Shown here one piece after another: positions 34,868 through 45,453 of a stretch of DNA of 60,092 bases (the stretch's first letter is position 1; each line of letters opens with the position of its first letter). The DNA comes from Fidelibacterota bacterium (lineage in GTDB: Bacteria > Fidelibacterota > Marinisomatia > SCGC-AAA003-L08 > JACNLC01): positions 1-60,092 of the forward strand of contig JAJRUW010000001.1 in the NCBI GenBank assembly GCA_024277615.1, given 5' to 3'. A model generated the notes under the pieces. The model saw nothing but the letters and a program-made list of their open reading frames with translations. It searched no databases and was not told the DNA's origin. A program made the translations under genes and the position numbers.

Positions 34868-37720
34868 ATGAAAGACAATAGAGCATTTACAGCCGGTCAC
34901 CAGGAATATATTCATGTCAAGGGCGCCCGTGAACACAATTTAAAAAATATCGACGTCAAGATTCCCCGTAACAAATTGGTCGTTATCACAGGACTTTCCG
35001 GGTCGGGTAAATCTTCACTCGCCTTCGATACCCTATATGCTGAAGGACAGCGCCGCTATGTGGAGTCTCTCTCATCTTATGCCCGACAATTCCTCGGACT
35101 TATGGAAAAACCGGATGTGGATCATATTGAGGGTTTGTCTCCGGCTATTTCCATAGAACAGAAATCTACGAGCAGAAATCCCCGCTCTACGGTAGGCACT
35201 ATTACTGAGATCTATGATTATATGAGACTGCTTTTCGCCCGCATCGGCATTCAGTACTGCTACAAGTGCGGGGGGGCGGTAGAGCGTCAAACAGTACAGC
35301 AGATTGTCGATCAAATTTTGTCTTTCGAGCCGGGGACAAAATTCCAGGTGCTTGCACCTGTAGTACGGGGGCGAAAAGGCGAGTTCAGGGATGTGATCCA
35401 CTCCATCGGTAAGGAGGGGTTCATTCGGATTAGGGTGGATGGCATTCTCAAAAATGTGAAAGACAGGTTCGCTCTAAAGAAAAATGTAAAACACACCATT
35501 GAGGTTGTCATTGATCGTCTGGTAGCAGGACCATCCATTAAAGAACGTCTTACCGGTTCCATCGAATTAGCTTTAAAAGTGGGGGCCGGTTTGGTTATTG
35601 TGGATGAGATCGGCAGGCATGAACAACTATACAGTGAGCATTATTCCTGTCCGAGCTGTGATATTTCTTTTGAAGCGCTAAACCCCCGAATGTTTTCGTT
35701 CAACTCACCTTTTGGGGCTTGTCCCGGTTGCGACGGCCTGGGCTCCATGACGACCATTGACCCTGACCTGGTAGTTCCAGATAAGTCCAAATCAATTTTA
35801 CAGGGCTGCATTATTCCCATCGGGGAGCAGCCCAGGGGCAGCTGGTACGGGGCAGTCCTGAAAAGCCTGGCCCGACAGTACAATTTTTCCTTTTCAACTC
35901 CCTGGCGTGATCTTCCCGAACGGGTCCGACAGGTACTCATCTACGGAACGCGCACAAATGAATCCATCACCATGAAATATAATTCGGATCGGTTTACAGG
36001 CGAGTACAAAGGTCGTTTTGAAGGCGTTATTCCTAACTTGAAAAGGCGCTATACACAAACCCGCTCTACGCAAATGCGGGAATGGATAGAAAAATTCATG
36101 GCAAAACAACCCTGCCCGGATTGCGGTGGCTTCCGGTTGAAAAAAGCCACTCTGGCGGTGAAAGTAGGGCGGAAAAACATCAGTGAACTTACCGAATACA
36201 CGGTGGGAGCACTCTTTGCGTTTTTCGGAAAAGTTCTACTCACGCACCGGCAGCAACTCATAGCCGATCAGATCATCAGAGAAATTCAGGCGCGACTTGG
36301 ATTTCTGGTAAATGTGGGGCTGGACTACCTTACACTAAGCCGTTCAGCGGGAACCCTTTCAGGAGGAGAAGCCCAGCGCATCCGCCTGGCCACACAAATC
36401 GGTTCACAACTCATGGGTGTTCTGTATATTCTCGACGAACCCTCAATAGGACTTCATCAGAGAGACAACAAACGGCTGATTGCCACACTCAATCATCTCA
36501 GGAATCTTGGCAATACGGTGATTGTCGTGGAACATGATGAAGAAACCATCCGTTCAGCCGACTGGGTTCTGGATCTCGGCCCCGGCGCCGGTATTCACGG
36601 AGGAGAGGTGGTGGCGGCCGGCCCCCCCCGGGTAATTGAGGAGAACGCCAATTCAATCACAGGCCAGTATCTCAGTGGTGCAAAGTCAATCGACTATCCG
36701 GCAAGACGCCGCAAAGGGAATGGAAGAAAGCTCATTCTCAGGGGTGCGCGAGGTCATAATCTGAAAGAGGTGACGCTGACACTTCCCCTTGGCCGGCTGG
36801 TTTGTATTACAGGAGTTTCCGGATCAGGCAAATCATCGCTGATCAACATGACCCTGTATCCCATACTCTCACGGGAATTTTATGAAAGCAAACCGAGACC
36901 CCTGCCCTTTAAATCAATTGACGGACTATTAAACCTCGATAAAGTGGTCAGCATTGATCAGTCCCCAATCGGGCGGACACCACGTTCAAATCCGGTGACA
37001 TACACAGGTGTATTTACACATATCCGCACACTTTTCAGCCAGTTGCCGGAATCAAAGGTCCGGGGCTATAAACCCGGCCGTTTTTCTTTTAATGTGAAAG
37101 GCGGCCGCTGTGAAACCTGTCAGGGCGCCGGTCTGATCAAAATAGAAATGCATTTCCTTGCTGATATGTATGTGCAATGTGAAGCTTGCAAAGGCAGACG
37201 TTACAACCGGGAGACTCTGGAAATTACCTACAGGGGAAAAACAATTTCGGATATTCTTGAAATGACTATCGAAGAGGCCCTGCTGTTTTTCGGTCATCAC
37301 AATACCATCCACAGAATATTGCAAACTCTTGCCGACGTAGGACTGGGTTATGTGAAGATGGGACAGCAGGCCAACACGCTATCAGGAGGAGAATCACAAA
37401 GGGTCAAACTGTCATCAGAACTGTCCAAAATAGGTACGGGGCGCACACTCTATTTACTGGATGAACCCACGACCGGGCTGCATTTTGAGGATGTTAAAAT
37501 GCTGCTCAGCGTCCTGCACAAGCTGGTGGATAAGGGTAATACGGTAGTGATTATCGAGCACAATCTTGATGTCATTAAAACGGCCGACTGGGTCATTGAC
37601 CTGGGGCCTGAAGGGGGCTTCGCCGGTGGCAGCATTATTGCCGAAGGAACCCCTGAAAAAATCAGTAAAGTTGAACATTCCTATACGGGCCAGTTTCTGG
37701 CAAAAATACTTGGAGGATAA
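34868..37720 (+). CDS. uvrA: Excinuclease ABC subunit A
   Basis: The damage-recognition ATPase of nucleotide excision repair, about 950 residues from ATG 34868; a TTG two codons earlier is possible. It has two ABC modules with Walker [16 protein letters not shown] and [11 protein letters not shown]. The ABC signatures are [16 protein letters not shown] and [16 protein letters not shown], with Walker [13 protein letters not shown] and [12 protein letters not shown]. The zinc sites CPSC/CPGC and CETC/CEAC are present, the latter being the DNA-contacting finger. Everything expected is intact. The next gene follows after one base. Confidence 0.96.
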   Translation: MKDNRAFTAGHQEYIHVKGAREHNLKNIDVKIPRNKLVVITGLSGSGKSSLAFDTLYAEGQRRYVESLSSYARQFLGLMEKPDVDHIEGLSPAISIEQKSTSRNPRSTVGTITEIYDYMRLLFARIGIQYCYKCGGAVERQTVQQIVDQILSFEPGTKFQVLAPVVRGRKGEFRDVIHSIGKEGFIRIRVDGILKNVKDRFALKKNVKHTIEVVIDRLVAGPSIKERLTGSIELALKVGAGLVIVDEIGRHEQLYSEHYSCPSCDISFEALNPRMFSFNSPFGACPGCDGLGSMTTIDPDLVVPDKSKSILQGCIIPIGEQPRGSWYGAVLKSLARQYNFSFSTPWRDLPERVRQVLIYGTRTNESITMKYNSDRFTGEYKGRFEGVIPNLKRRYTQTRSTQMREWIEKFMAKQPCPDCGGFRLKKATLAVKVGRKNISELTEYTVGALFAFFGKVLLTHRQQLIADQIIREIQARLGFLVNVGLDYLTLSRSAGTLSGGEAQRIRLATQIGSQLMGVLYILDEPSIGLHQRDNKRLIATLNHLRNLGNTVIVVEHDEETIRSADWVLDLGPGAGIHGGEVVAAGPPRVIEENANSITGQYLSGAKSIDYPARRRKGNGRKLILRGARGHNLKEVTLTLPLGRLVCITGVSGSGKSSLINMTLYPILSREFYESKPRPLPFKSIDGLLNLDKVVSIDQSPIGRTPRSNPVTYTGVFTHIRTLFSQLPESKVRGYKPGRFSFNVKGGRCETCQGAGLIKIEMHFLADMYVQCEACKGRRYNRETLEITYRGKTISDILEMTIEEALLFFGHHNTIHRILQTLADVGLGYVKMGQQANTLSGGESQRVKLSSELSKIGTGRTLYLLDEPTTGLHFEDVKMLLSVLHKLVDKGNTVVIIEHNLDVIKTADWVIDLGPEGGFAGGSIIAEGTPEKISKVEHSYTGQFLAKILGG

Positions 37721-37721
37721 C

Positions 37722-40700
37722 ATGAAAAGATGGATTATTTTTTTCATACCGCTAACGATACTCTGGTGTGGCAGCCTTCCACCTGACTATTTTCAGCAGG
37801 ATGTATCTTACGACATACAGGTAAAACTTGATGATGAAAATCATACCCTGTCGGCAAATGAACGGCTGGAATACACCAATAACTCACCGGATACACTCAA
37901 TTTTATCTGGTTTCATCTCTGGCCCAACGCTTACAAAAATAACAATACTGCCTTGGCCAGGCAGCAACTCATAAATGGCAGAACCCGGTTTCATTTTTCA
38001 TCGAAGCAGCAGCGTGGTTATATCGACAGCCTGGATTTTAAGGTGGATGGCCTCGAAGCCCGCTGGGACTTTCATCCGCAATGGATTGATGTGGCAAAAA
38101 TTATACTTCCTAAGCCGCTGCCGCCGGGGAAAACCGTTATAATCGAAACGCCTTTTTTTGTAAAACTTCCTGAGATATTTTCCCGTATGGGCCATACAGG
38201 CCGGCATTACGAAATCACCCAGTGGTATCCCAAGCCTGCGGTTTACGATATGGAAGGCTGGCATCCCATGCCTTACCTCGATCAGGGCGAATTTTACTCT
38301 GAGTTCGGGACTTTCGACGTCTCCATCACATTGCCCCGGGATTATGTCGTGATGGCCACCGGTGACCTCATAGATGGTGACAGGGAATACAGCTGGCTGG
38401 ATTCCCTCGCTGCCGAAGGGGCCAAAGTCGCTGCCTTATCAAAAAAAGAGCTAAAAGTCTGGCGGAAAAAACAAATGAAGGTACAGCGCAAACGCGACCG
38501 TAAAGCAAAAAAACATCGAAAAGAACAGGCTGTCGAACCCGCTCAACGAGACCTGAAAACATTGCACTACCACCAGGAAAAAGTTCATGATTTCGCCTGG
38601 TTTGCCGACCGCGATTACATCGTCCAAAAGGGCAGCCTCACAACTCCTGAGCTGAACCGCAAAGTTACCCTCTGGAGCGCTTATCTGCCTAAGAATGCCG
38701 AGCTCTGGCGCAATTCACTGGAATATCTGCACGATGCCGGCTACTGGTATTCCAAATTTTATGGAGATTATCCTTACAATCATATAACGGCTGTCGATGG
38801 TGACCTTTCAGCCGGCGGCGGCATGGAATATCCAAATATTACAGTCATTTCAACGACTCAAAACAAAACCATGCTCGAAATGGTCATCATGCACGAAGTA
38901 GGCCATAACTGGGTTTATGGCATACTCGGCAGTAATGAGCGGGACCACGCCTGGATGGATGAAGGTCTGAATGAATACAGCAATTCCATTTACTGGGAGA
39001 AAAAATACGGTTGGAAAGCTCCCCTGAATGTTCTGCCGGAAAAATTGCCCAGGTTTATCCTGCGCAACGCTGACTTTACCTGGCTGCTCGAATACAGCGG
39101 ATATCAGTCCCGTGCTTTCACGAGGGATGACCAACCCATTGAACTGACTTCGGAGGAATTCAATCTTAGAAACTACGGTTCAATAGTCTATGGTAAAACC
39201 GGCGCTTACACCTATTTTCTGCACCATTTTCTGGGCGAGGCAACTATGTTTGGGGCTCTGCACGATTATTATCAAACCTGGAAATTTCACCATCCCCGGC
39301 CGGCCGATTTTAAAAATATTTTCGATCAGCATGTGGACATTGACCTGTCCTGGTATTTTGACGGTGTTCTGCACAGTACCGACTTCGTGGATTATGCCAT
39401 TGAAGATGTGTCCCGGGATTCCATAACAATTGTAAACAAGGGCAAGCTGAAAGCCCCCCTGCAGCTGGCTTTTTGTGATCTCAATAAAAATTTGCAGGTG
39501 AGTCGGGGATGGTACGAAGGATTCACCGGCTCGAAAACGATCCCGCTGGAAAATCCAGGTCTCTGCGTGCGCGTTGATCCCTATGAAATTCTACCGGACA
39601 TCGACCGCTCCAACAATGTATCCCACCGCAGCTGTGTGGATGTCACTCTCATCGCGGACAAACCGAATTATTTCAGTTTTTACCTTGGCAATTTAATTCC
39701 CATAGGCTGGCTCAATGCTTATAACAGGGGCCTTGGTATCGGCCTGCAGCGCGGTACTTTTCCCAGGGAATATTTTGACTATTCAATCTCTCCCGCCTTT
39801 GATCTGGCTAACAGCACCTTTATCGGAAGTGTCCGGATAGAGGGCAACTACTACCGCGTTGCAGGGCTGGATGAGTTACATCCCTTTGCCGGTTATGACC
39901 GGAACCGCGGCCGTGAGAGTCTGTATTTGGGAGGTAAATTTATATTCAGACGTCCGATCGTTTCCGATCCCTGGACATCTTTGACAATCCGGGGCTGGCG
40001 GCATAATTTCAGGAATACAGATATCTTCGACCCGCAATCCTGGCAGACGGACAGCCCCATCACTTCAGTGAGTCTCGAACTGAAACATTTCCGCAAGGTG
40101 AACCCCCTGTTGAAAATAAACAAGCAACTTAGTATCCGTTATGCGACGAACAGCAAGCAGGATTTTGCCGGTGCTTCTTTTAATTCACAGATAACCTGGC
40201 GCATGACGAGAAAGTACAGGCTTGGTGGTCATTTGACGGCCACTCGTGTTTTTAAGAACGGACTATCCCAATATCAACCGGCGGCTGCCGGCTCCCTGGA
40301 TCCGGATTTTGAAAACTATGTTTGGGATCGTTCGGCACAAGGTGATTTCACCCTGTTGCAGCGGCAGTTTGTACCTGGAGTCGCATCCATGAGGGTCGCT
40401 CCCGTTTCAGGTAAAACAAATTATAATACCGCTCTGGCCCTTGGGATTGAGATCGGAAATCTCATGAGGGTAGGCCTCTTCGCTGATTTTCTCTACACAC
40501 CGGACAATCTGGATATTGACGGAGACCTCTATCATCAGCTGTTCTCAACCGGGTTGTCACTCGACCTGAACCTTCTGAAAATATATGTCCCGCTGTATAT
40601 GAACTGGGCAGCTTCGGCAAACCCGGGCAGCAGGGTATGGCGGGATCATATCCGGGCTGAAATCACCTTTAATGTTGATAAATTAAAATCATGGAGATAG
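37722..40700 (+). CDS. M1-family zinc metallopeptidase with long beta-rich C-terminus
   Basis: A 992-residue exported aminopeptidase-like protein from ATG 37722 (GGAGG upstream). A signal or lipoprotein-like N-terminus (IFFIPLTILWCGSLPPDYF) is followed by the M1 core. The zinc site is HEVGH (391-395) with the third ligand E414, 18 residues after the last His. The GxMEN-equivalent loop reads GGGMEYP (365-371). A very basic insert lies at about residues 238-276 (KKELKVWRKKQMKVQRKRDR). From about residue 640 to the end, the sequence changes to alternating hydrophobic strands with Tyr, Trp and Arg (NYFSFYLGNLIPIGW, SIRYATNSKQDF, LYMNWAASANPG), like an outer-membrane barrel. The barrel reading is inference. 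The protein may sit at the outer membrane. Confidence 0.85.
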   Translation: MKRWIIFFIPLTILWCGSLPPDYFQQDVSYDIQVKLDDENHTLSANERLEYTNNSPDTLNFIWFHLWPNAYKNNNTALARQQLINGRTRFHFSSKQQRGYIDSLDFKVDGLEARWDFHPQWIDVAKIILPKPLPPGKTVIIETPFFVKLPEIFSRMGHTGRHYEITQWYPKPAVYDMEGWHPMPYLDQGEFYSEFGTFDVSITLPRDYVVMATGDLIDGDREYSWLDSLAAEGAKVAALSKKELKVWRKKQMKVQRKRDRKAKKHRKEQAVEPAQRDLKTLHYHQEKVHDFAWFADRDYIVQKGSLTTPELNRKVTLWSAYLPKNAELWRNSLEYLHDAGYWYSKFYGDYPYNHITAVDGDLSAGGGMEYPNITVISTTQNKTMLEMVIMHEVGHNWVYGILGSNERDHAWMDEGLNEYSNSIYWEKKYGWKAPLNVLPEKLPRFILRNADFTWLLEYSGYQSRAFTRDDQPIELTSEEFNLRNYGSIVYGKTGAYTYFLHHFLGEATMFGALHDYYQTWKFHHPRPADFKNIFDQHVDIDLSWYFDGVLHSTDFVDYAIEDVSRDSITIVNKGKLKAPLQLAFCDLNKNLQVSRGWYEGFTGSKTIPLENPGLCVRVDPYEILPDIDRSNNVSHRSCVDVTLIADKPNYFSFYLGNLIPIGWLNAYNRGLGIGLQRGTFPREYFDYSISPAFDLANSTFIGSVRIEGNYYRVAGLDELHPFAGYDRNRGRESLYLGGKFIFRRPIVSDPWTSLTIRGWRHNFRNTDIFDPQSWQTDSPITSVSLELKHFRKVNPLLKINKQLSIRYATNSKQDFAGASFNSQITWRMTRKYRLGGHLTATRVFKNGLSQYQPAAAGSLDPDFENYVWDRSAQGDFTLLQRQFVPGVASMRVAPVSGKTNYNTALALGIEIGNLMRVGLFADFLYTPDNLDIDGDLYHQLFSTGLSLDLNLLKIYVPLYMNWAASANPGSRVWRDHIRAEITFNVDKLKSWR

Positions 40701-40702
40701 TT

Positions 40703-42319
40703 ATGCGATACCTGACAACAGCTCGCATTTTCATCTTATCGGCAGTTTTCGGATTTGCTACACTGACTGCGACGGATGCAAAATTTTCAGCTGACCTCAA
40801 ACGGATCTTACATCAGAACCCGGAAAACGCACCTTTGAAAGTCTGGGTTTATTTCTCGGACAAGGGTTACCGTACTTCTGGCGAACTGCGTCAGGCTCTG
40901 CAGACAGCCCGGGAAACAATACCAGAGCGCACCTTGCGACGGCGCAGTAAAACCCGTCACGGTGACATCATCGATGAACGGGATCTCCCCTGCAGTGAAA
41001 CCTACATACGACAGGTTCTGGAAACGGGTGCGGTCAAAAGGATTTCATCGAAATGGCTGAATGCCCTTTCCGTTTCGGCAACTGCAGGGCAGTTGGAACA
41101 AATCGAAGTGCTGCCCTTCGTTCAAAAGCTGGAGCCGGTCTATGGCGGAGTACGCCGTGAAGTTGATATTCGGGGGACATCCGCACCTGCTGCTCCCTGC
41201 CAGCTGCCACAGACCCGCAACGATTACGGTCCCTCGCTGTATCAATTGCAGGAAATGAATGTAATTGCTGCTCATGAAGCCGGTTATACCGGGGAAGGCG
41301 TGCTGGTCCTCATGCTGGATACCGGTTTTTATAAAGACCATCAAACTCTGCATGCCGATCAGATCATAGCCGAATGGGATTTCATCAATGACGACGGCAA
41401 TACCCAGAATGAAGAAGGTGACCCCGAAAATCAACACAGCCACGGAACGGCGACCCTCTCCACGCTGGGGGGCAGTTTTGACGGGCAGCTTTACGGGCCG
41501 GCCTATAATGCCAACTTTCTGCTGGCCAAAACCGAAGACATCTCACAGGAGCAGCCCATCGAAGAAGATTGGTATGTAGCGGGCCTGGAATGGGGTGAGG
41601 GGCTCGGTGCAGATGTAGCCTCATCTTCTCTGGGTTATATCGACTGGTACACCCAGGACGATCTGGACGGTGAAACTGCCGTGACTACGCTGGCGGTGAA
41701 TACTGCTGTTGAAAACGGCATGGTCATCGCCACAGCTGCCGGTAATTACGGACAGGGCGGCATCATTGCCCCGGCAGATGCTTTTAAGGTCATTACCTGC
41801 GGCGCGGTGGACTCCAGCGGTACAATTGCCGGTTTCAGTTCACGGGGTCCCACGGCTGACGGACGCATCAAACCGGAGGTCTGCGCCCGCGGCGTTTCAA
41901 CCTACTGTGCGGCAGTTGACGGCCCGGCAACTTACAGACATGCTTCAGGAACTTCTCTTTCAACGCCTTTGACAGGAGGTGCCTGTGCCGTCATCCTGAG
42001 CGCCCACCCCGACTGGACTCCGCATCAGGTGAGGGCTGCCCTCATGCTCACTGCGGATAATGCAGAGAACCCGGATAACAACTACGGCTGGGGCATCATC
42101 GATGTTATGGCGGCCATTGATCTGAGTCTGATTTCAGGGGATGTGGATGGCAATGAGCTCGTAAATATCGTGGATATCGTGCTGGCGGTTAATTATCTGC
42201 TCGGGTCCCAGTTGCCGGATGCCTACCAGTCTTTTCAGGCTGATGTAAATGAGGATGGGATACTCGATATTACGGACATAGTTCTCATGGTGAATATAGT
42301 TCTGGGACTCGCCGGCTGA
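40703..42319 (+). CDS. Secreted subtilisin-family (S8) protease with C-terminal dockerin
   Basis: About 538 residues from ATG 40703 (GGAG upstream), two bases after the M1 gene. A signal peptide is followed by an I9-like pro-domain (about 30-145). The catalytic triad is VLMLDTGFY (Asp), HSHGTATLSTLGG (His) and GTSLSTPLTGG (Ser), with the oxyanion Asn in ATAAGNYG. The C-terminal 60 residues are two type I dockerin repeats (DVDGNELVNIVDI, then DVNEDGILDITDI). The tight spacing to the M1 peptidase suggests a secreted protein-degradation unit, with an endoprotease followed by an aminopeptidase. Confidence 0.9.
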   Translation: MRYLTTARIFILSAVFGFATLTATDAKFSADLKRILHQNPENAPLKVWVYFSDKGYRTSGELRQALQTARETIPERTLRRRSKTRHGDIIDERDLPCSETYIRQVLETGAVKRISSKWLNALSVSATAGQLEQIEVLPFVQKLEPVYGGVRREVDIRGTSAPAAPCQLPQTRNDYGPSLYQLQEMNVIAAHEAGYTGEGVLVLMLDTGFYKDHQTLHADQIIAEWDFINDDGNTQNEEGDPENQHSHGTATLSTLGGSFDGQLYGPAYNANFLLAKTEDISQEQPIEEDWYVAGLEWGEGLGADVASSSLGYIDWYTQDDLDGETAVTTLAVNTAVENGMVIATAAGNYGQGGIIAPADAFKVITCGAVDSSGTIAGFSSRGPTADGRIKPEVCARGVSTYCAAVDGPATYRHASGTSLSTPLTGGACAVILSAHPDWTPHQVRAALMLTADNAENPDNNYGWGIIDVMAAIDLSLISGDVDGNELVNIVDIVLAVNYLLGSQLPDAYQSFQADVNEDGILDITDIVLMVNIVLGLAG

Positions 42320-42345
42320 TCCGCCGCAGAAAATTTCGGTAGAAT

Positions 42346-44277
42346 TTGTCAGGCTTTAACACCGAATTTGTAGTTATTCTTCTGGGATTTGGGATTCTGT
42401 CCCTGGCCTCGGGGCGGATCGGTCATTATTTTGCCCGGATTAAATTCCCGCTGATCAGTGGATTTCTGATAACGGGAATCCTTGTAGGTCCCTTCGCTCT
42501 GGGTTTCATCCGGTTTGAGTCTCTGGAAAAACTGCGTTTCATTGATGAAATTTCCCTGTCCTTCATTGCGCTGGCAGCGGGCAGTGAACTTTATCTGAAA
42601 GAGTTGCGGGGCCGATTGAAAAGCATACGCTTTGTCACCACAGGTTTGGTGATTTCCACTTTCCTGCTGGGTAGTATGACCCTGTTTCTGCTGGCGGATT
42701 TTCTACCCTTTATGAGAGCTCTGCCCGTATCGGGAAAGGTTGCTGTTTCAATCCTGGCGGGAGTCATCCTTGTGGCCCGCTCACCCTCCTCGGCCATCGC
42801 AATTGTGAAGGAGCTGCGGGCCCGGGGGCCCTTTATCCAGACCGTTCTGGGCGTGACCGTCATCATGGATGCAGTGGTCATCATACTCTTTGCCCTAAAC
42901 TCGGAGCTTTCCCGTGCGATCCTGTCGGATGTAAGAATAAATCCTCTTTTCATATTAACCGTCGCCGGTGAACTGCTGGTCTCTCTGGTCGGAGGGTATA
43001 TCCTCGGTAAATTCATCTGTTCTATCCTGTCACTCCCCTTTGGAGATCGTCTCAAAACGGCAGTTATTCTGCTGGCGGGATATTCTGTATTTTTCTTTTC
43101 CGTGAGATTGGAGAATATCAGCCGTCTGAACTTCTTTTTTGAACTTTCCCTGGAGCCGCTGCTGATTTGCATGATAGCCGGGTTCATCGTGAGCAATAAT
43201 TATGAAAACAGGGATAAATTTCTTAAAATTCTGGAAGATACGGGGCCTCTGATCTATATTGTTTTTTTCACTCTCACAGGCGCTTCACTGGCCCTGGATG
43301 TACTCACACAGGTCTGGCAGATAGCTCTGGTTCTGTTCGGAGTCAGATTAATCGGTATATTTTTAGGCTCCTTTACCGGAGGAGTACTCGTAAAAGACCC
43401 CATGTCACATAATCGTATCAGCTGGATGGCCTATGTCACTCAGGCCGGTGTGGGACTGGGACTGGCCAAGGATGTGGCTTTGGGTTTTCCTGAATGGGGA
43501 CAGGCCTTCGCGACCTTGCTGATTGCGGTGATCATTTTGAATCAGATCGCCGGGCCACCCATGCTGAAGTGGGCGATTCACAAAGTGGGGGAGGCCCACA
43601 ACAAAGCGCCGATGCAGGCTTTTGACGGCATACGGGATGCTTATATTTTCGGCTTGAATCCCCGATCCGTCACACTGGCTCGTCAGCTTCAACAACATAA
43701 CTGGCAGGCCAAGATCATTACCCGCAGGCCCGGAGGCGAGGAAGATCTGCCGGCGGATGATATCGTGATCGAAGTCGTACGGGATCTCTCCCTCGAAACC
43801 CTCAAAGCCGTCAAAATGGAAGCTGCCGACGCAGTAATCTCATTTTTACCGGATGGCGAAAGCTTTGATCTGCTTGAGTTAATCTATGAACACTACGGCA
43901 TCGAGACGACTGTGCATTGTCTTGAAGACCGAAAAAATCATAGTCTTTTCTCCGAGCTGGGTGTCCGCATGGTCGAACCCGGTACCGCCTTTGTGAGTCT
44001 GCTGGAACATTATGTGCGTTCGCCTGCGGGTACATCCCTTTTACTGGGAATGGATGCCGGGCAGGACATGACGGATGTGGTGGTAAACAATCCGAATCTG
44101 CACGGTGTTCTGCTCAGAGAGATGAGACTTCCCCTGGATGTCCTGGTATTGTCAATTCGCCGCAAGGGTCATTCCATACTGCCGGGCCGTGCTACGCGTC
44201 TCAGACTGAAAGATAAACTCACCATTGTGGGTCCCCAGGAAAAACTGGATGATGTACTGAGTCGTTTTGATGCCTGA
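42346..44277 (+). CDS. Kef-type cation:proton antiporter (CPA2) with TrkA domains
   Basis: A 643-residue membrane protein. Residues 1 to about 400 hold 12-13 helices of a Na+/H+ exchanger-type domain (PLISGFLITGILVGPFALG, then GVILVARSPSSAIAIV). Residues about 425-560 form a divergent TrkA-N/RCK domain (AYIFGLNPRSVTLARQLQQ). Residues about 565-643 form a TrkA-C domain (VVVNNPNLHGVLLREMRLP, then LRLKDKLTIVGP). The start is TTG 42346, because no ATG precedes the first helix. It likely exchanges K+ or Na+ for protons, gated by a ligand at the RCK domain. Confidence 0.9.
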   Translation: MSGFNTEFVVILLGFGILSLASGRIGHYFARIKFPLISGFLITGILVGPFALGFIRFESLEKLRFIDEISLSFIALAAGSELYLKELRGRLKSIRFVTTGLVISTFLLGSMTLFLLADFLPFMRALPVSGKVAVSILAGVILVARSPSSAIAIVKELRARGPFIQTVLGVTVIMDAVVIILFALNSELSRAILSDVRINPLFILTVAGELLVSLVGGYILGKFICSILSLPFGDRLKTAVILLAGYSVFFFSVRLENISRLNFFFELSLEPLLICMIAGFIVSNNYENRDKFLKILEDTGPLIYIVFFTLTGASLALDVLTQVWQIALVLFGVRLIGIFLGSFTGGVLVKDPMSHNRISWMAYVTQAGVGLGLAKDVALGFPEWGQAFATLLIAVIILNQIAGPPMLKWAIHKVGEAHNKAPMQAFDGIRDAYIFGLNPRSVTLARQLQQHNWQAKIITRRPGGEEDLPADDIVIEVVRDLSLETLKAVKMEAADAVISFLPDGESFDLLELIYEHYGIETTVHCLEDRKNHSLFSELGVRMVEPGTAFVSLLEHYVRSPAGTSLLLGMDAGQDMTDVVVNNPNLHGVLLREMRLPLDVLVLSIRRKGHSILPGRATRLRLKDKLTIVGPQEKLDDVLSRFDA

Positions 44278-44296
44278 CGGGTCCGGTGATCACAGC

Positions 44297-45094
44297 TCAG
44301 GCTTTGAAAAGTTTGACGGCAAATTCATAGAGTTTGATATCGAGACTGTTTTTTTCCACTAACTCGTCATACAAGTCGGATTTTAGCTGCGTTTTTATAT
44401 CTGCAATTCGTTCTTCAAGCGTGCTTTTTCTGCCATGACTTTTATTCACTACCGAAAAGGAATCAATGATGCTTACGTCATAGGCGGCTAAATATGCTTT
44501 CAAATGTTGAATGGATTGGGTAAACTTTTCCACTAAGCCGAAAAACTCCAGTGCTGCCAGGCGTTCCATGGCGATTTTTAAATCCGACTTTGTTCCACGG
44601 GCAAAGCGCATATCTTTTTCCCTGCCGGATAAATGCACGGTTTGAAAATTTTTGATTACAGCCCCGCCTTGCACGGCTCTCAGCCGCCAGCGGACATATC
44701 CGGCCAGATCGTTTTCACGTGCTATTTTGGCGCCCTGATTATGCTGACCCGGCGGAGAATATTTTTCAAATAAATAGACGGAGCCCACGCGGTCAATCGG
44801 GTGACGTAAAAAGATTATTGGCAGAAATATCCTATCTGCAACCTCCGGAAGCGGCAGTCTCAAATGGTGGCTGGTAATTACTTTAAGCATCGGCTTCTGA
44901 CGGAGCAGGTTGATAACATGGGTTGCATCGAGGGTCTGCCAGGGGGCTTTCCCCTCAAGCCCATTGACGTAATTACCGAAAGTATTTATGAGAATGGAAT
45001 CAATCGTAGAACCGGCATTTTTAAAAATATGATAATGCAGGATAACTACTTTATCAGGCGACACCAGCGGCGGATCGGATGTGAGTAACGACAT
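44297..45094 (-). CDS. Sulfotransferase-family protein
   Basis: A 265-residue protein with the 5'-phosphosulfate-binding signature HIFKNAGSTIDSIL near residue 21 and the 3'-phosphate region LPIIFLRHPIDRVGSVYLF around residue 96. It belongs to the P-loop sulfotransferase family 2 group, which moves sulfate from PAPS to carbohydrates or other acceptors. The acceptor is not predictable. It stands alone and converges with the antiporter gene. In FCB genomes such genes often serve surface-polysaccharide modification. Confidence 0.82.
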   Translation of the reverse strand: MSLLTSDPPLVSPDKVVILHYHIFKNAGSTIDSILINTFGNYVNGLEGKAPWQTLDATHVINLLRQKPMLKVITSHHLRLPLPEVADRIFLPIIFLRHPIDRVGSVYLFEKYSPPGQHNQGAKIARENDLAGYVRWRLRAVQGGAVIKNFQTVHLSGREKDMRFARGTKSDLKIAMERLAALEFFGLVEKFTQSIQHLKAYLAAYDVSIIDSFSVVNKSHGRKSTLEERIADIKTQLKSDLYDELVEKNSLDIKLYEFAVKLFKA

Positions 45095-45453
45095 AATTAT
45101 TTGCTTTTTTATTGAAAATTTAGAACCTGTTAGCCACCTGTATTGATGTTATAACAAAAAAGGACTCACTGATAAGTTATATTGCAGGTTTGACTGTAAG
45201 TATCTCAAATTCCAGGGGTGATCTGCAAGAGACTGACCCCGTGGGTTGGTCTGCATTGACACTCAGGAAGCAGCCGAATCCTTATTTGACTTACTGTTTA
45301 ATATACCCTGTCCGGAGTTTTTCAATCAAGAGATTGATGTGTTTTCTGATGAATCAGCGCCTTGTTATTACTATATGTCGCCATGCAGGGGTTGATCAAA
45401 TTGAAGCGAGATCATGGAGAATGGGCCGCCGGACAGCAGACACAGCGTATCTG
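45095..45453. other. Intergenic stretch with no supported gene
   Basis: An AT-rich gap between the sulfotransferase start and the serpin remnant. A 106-codon plus-strand open frame beginning at 45190 has no family likeness and overlaps the remnant, so I do not annotate it. No hairpin or RNA gene is evident. Confidence 0.5.

Noticed and set aside
37566-37721. Upstream extension of the M1 peptidase frame into uvrA
   Set aside because: The ATG at 37722 has GGAGG and begins a signal-like segment. The extension only overlaps uvrA in another frame.
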